Assembly: GCA_025934335.1 (NCBI GenBank)
Contig: JAICYG010000161.1
Location: forward strand, 1-5,772
From: Thermoleophilia bacterium
GTDB lineage: Bacteria; Actinomycetota; Thermoleophilia; Gaiellales; Gaiellaceae
Direction: 5' to 3'
DNA length: 5,772 bases
Position numbers and translations under genes: made by a program. This document shows, piece by piece, positions 4,841-5,772 of this stretch (position 1 is its first letter; every line of letters starts with the position of its first letter). The notes under the pieces are model-generated. The model saw only the letters and a list, made by a program, of their open reading frames with translations, was not told the origin of the DNA and did not search any database.

Positions 4841-5772
4841 TACGCATTGTCAGAAACCACCACGCAATCTCCGATCGAGTCGGAGGCAGCGTCGGCCATA
4901 CGGGCCGACGCGCTCCGCGCAGAAGCCTGGGCCGGCGAGCCCTTCCTCCGCTCCGACGAGGACGCAGAGGTCACGCTCGCGCCCGGGTCGGCGCGCCGGC
5001 ACGCGCTCGACGACGCGCTCGCCGAGCTCGAAGCGGGTCTGAAGGCTCCCTCGAGCGAGTGGAAGGTGCGCTACGCGCTGCTGCTCGGCCTCGAGCGCGT
5101 CCTCTCGGAGAAGCCGCCGCACCTGGCCTCCGGCACCGAGCTGCGCCGCCACCAGGTCGACGCGCTCGCCGGCATGCTCACGGAGCTGATCGCGGCCGCC
5201 CAGAAAGGCGAGAACGGGAACGGCCACGCGAACGGCGACGAGCCGGCCGACGAGGACGACGAGCCCGAGGACGAGCTCGAGCTCGGCGGCGACGCCGAGG
5301 ACGACGAGGCGCCGCTCCCGCTCCCCGTGGAAGAGGATCCCGGCTCGATTCGCCGCTACCGTTTCCGCCACCCGACCGCGTCCGGCAAGACGATCGCGGC
5401 CGCCGGGTTCGTCGAGGCGGCGCGCACCGAGGGCGTCCTCATCCTCACGCACCGCCGCCTGCTCGTCGACCAGTTTCGCCGCGAGCTCACCGAGCACGGC
5501 TATCGCGAGCGGCTGACCGAGGCGATCCTCGACGGGCAGACCGCGAAGCGCCCCGCGAACCCGATCACGATCCAGACGTACGCGTGGTTCGCGCGGCACG
5601 TCGGCGAGCTCGCGCGCGACGCGTACCAGCTCGTGATCTGCGACGAGGCGCACACCGCACTCGGCGAGAAGACCTCCGCCGCGATCCGCTCGCTCTCCGA
5701 GCCGATCTACGTCGGCATGACGGCGACGGAGGAGCTGATCGCGAAGCAGGTCTCCGACGTCTTCCCCGCCTC
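4835..5772 (+). CDS. Superfamily 2 DEAD/DEAH-box helicase (ResIII-like), C-terminus cut by the window edge
   Basis: 312 codons are visible and the reading frame is open at the right edge. Motifs of the first RecA-like domain are present in order. They are a Q-like LRRHQ (103-107), Walker A PTASGKT (180-186), motif Ia LILTHRRLLVDQF (202-214), ITIQTY (244-249), Walker B VICDEAH (267-273, a DEAH box) and motif III GMTAT (294-298). This is the ResIII/type III restriction-like SF2 ATPase pattern. It would use ATP to translocate on or unwind nucleic acid. The second RecA domain is outside. Residues 1-100 are a helical N-terminal part of unknown role. Residues 124-170 form a Gly/Asn-rich then very acidic linker that splits the Q-like motif from Walker A, which is unusual. 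An in-frame TGA at 4814-4816 bounds the start. GTG 4835 (GAGGAG 14 nt upstream) or TTG 4847 are the choices. Whether it belongs to a restriction, repair or other system cannot be told from this window. Confidence 0.85.
   Translation, partial: MPYALSETTTQSPIESEAASAIRADALRAEAWAGEPFLRSDEDAEVTLAPGSARRHALDDALAELEAGLKAPSSEWKVRYALLLGLERVLSEKPPHLASGTELRRHQVDALAGMLTELIAAAQKGENGNGHANGDEPADEDDEPEDELELGGDAEDDEAPLPLPVEEDPGSIRRYRFRHPTASGKTIAAAGFVEAARTEGVLILTHRRLLVDQFRRELTEHGYRERLTEAILDGQTAKRPANPITIQTYAWFARHVGELARDAYQLVICDEAHTALGEKTSAAIRSLSEPIYVGMTATEELIAKQVSDVFPA

Noticed and set aside
4891..4909. Inverted repeat GTCGGCC/GGCCGAC with 5-base loop
   Set aside because: It lies inside the helicase coding sequence where codon bias alone makes such short GC stems common. 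No regulatory context was seen.
4850..5653. 267-codon minus-strand open frame under the helicase
   Set aside because: It is an exact antisense of the helicase coding region, which holds Walker A, DEAH and motif III in order. The frame is open only because GC-rich codons lack stops on the reverse strand.

Overview
This is a very G+C-rich window with near-continuous coding on both strands and frequent GTG or TTG starts. Codon third positions are almost all G or C. The content suggests a high-GC actinobacterium, plausibly of the Thermoleophilia (Gaiella/Solirubrobacter-like) type. That placement is inferred from composition and protein style, because no rRNA or other phylogenetic marker is present. 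No tRNA, rRNA, CRISPR array, insertion sequence or attachment site was seen.

Layout. Bases 1-1694, minus strand: a two-gene surface-glycan unit. A class I SAM-dependent methyltransferase is followed, with an ATGA overlap, by an O-antigen ligase/polymerase-like membrane protein that runs off the left edge. Bases 1723-3777, plus strand: a tight three-gene operon of an AlkA-type DNA glycosylase, 6-phosphogluconolactonase and an ArsR-type winged-helix regulator. All its genes overlap. Bases 3780-3807: a perfect 12-bp hairpin that probably terminates transcription from both sides. Bases 3815-4717, minus strand: an unrecognised helical-repeat protein followed by a small CsbD-like stress protein. 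Bases 4835-5772, plus strand: the N-terminal part of a superfamily 2 DEAD/DEAH helicase that runs off the right edge and carries a strongly acidic insertion before its Walker A motif. The longest gap between genes is about 117 bases (4718-4834), so no gene-free stretch exceeds 300 bases.

How the genes work together. The methyltransferase and membrane polymerase/ligase fit cell-surface polysaccharide assembly. The middle operon combines base-excision repair of alkylated DNA, the second step of the oxidative pentose phosphate pathway (NADPH supply) and a regulator. This is an unusual combination that could be a stress-linked unit. The CsbD-like protein also points to stress.

The most interesting non-coding feature is the 28-base gap at 1695-1722 between the divergent methyltransferase and glycosylase genes. 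Each start codon is preceded at exactly 6 nt by a TANNNT -10-like box on its own strand, and neither has a well-placed Shine-Dalgarno sequence. This is the expected pattern for two back-to-back leaderless promoters that RNA polymerase could not occupy at the same time. No clearly new multi-gene defence or mobile system is evident.
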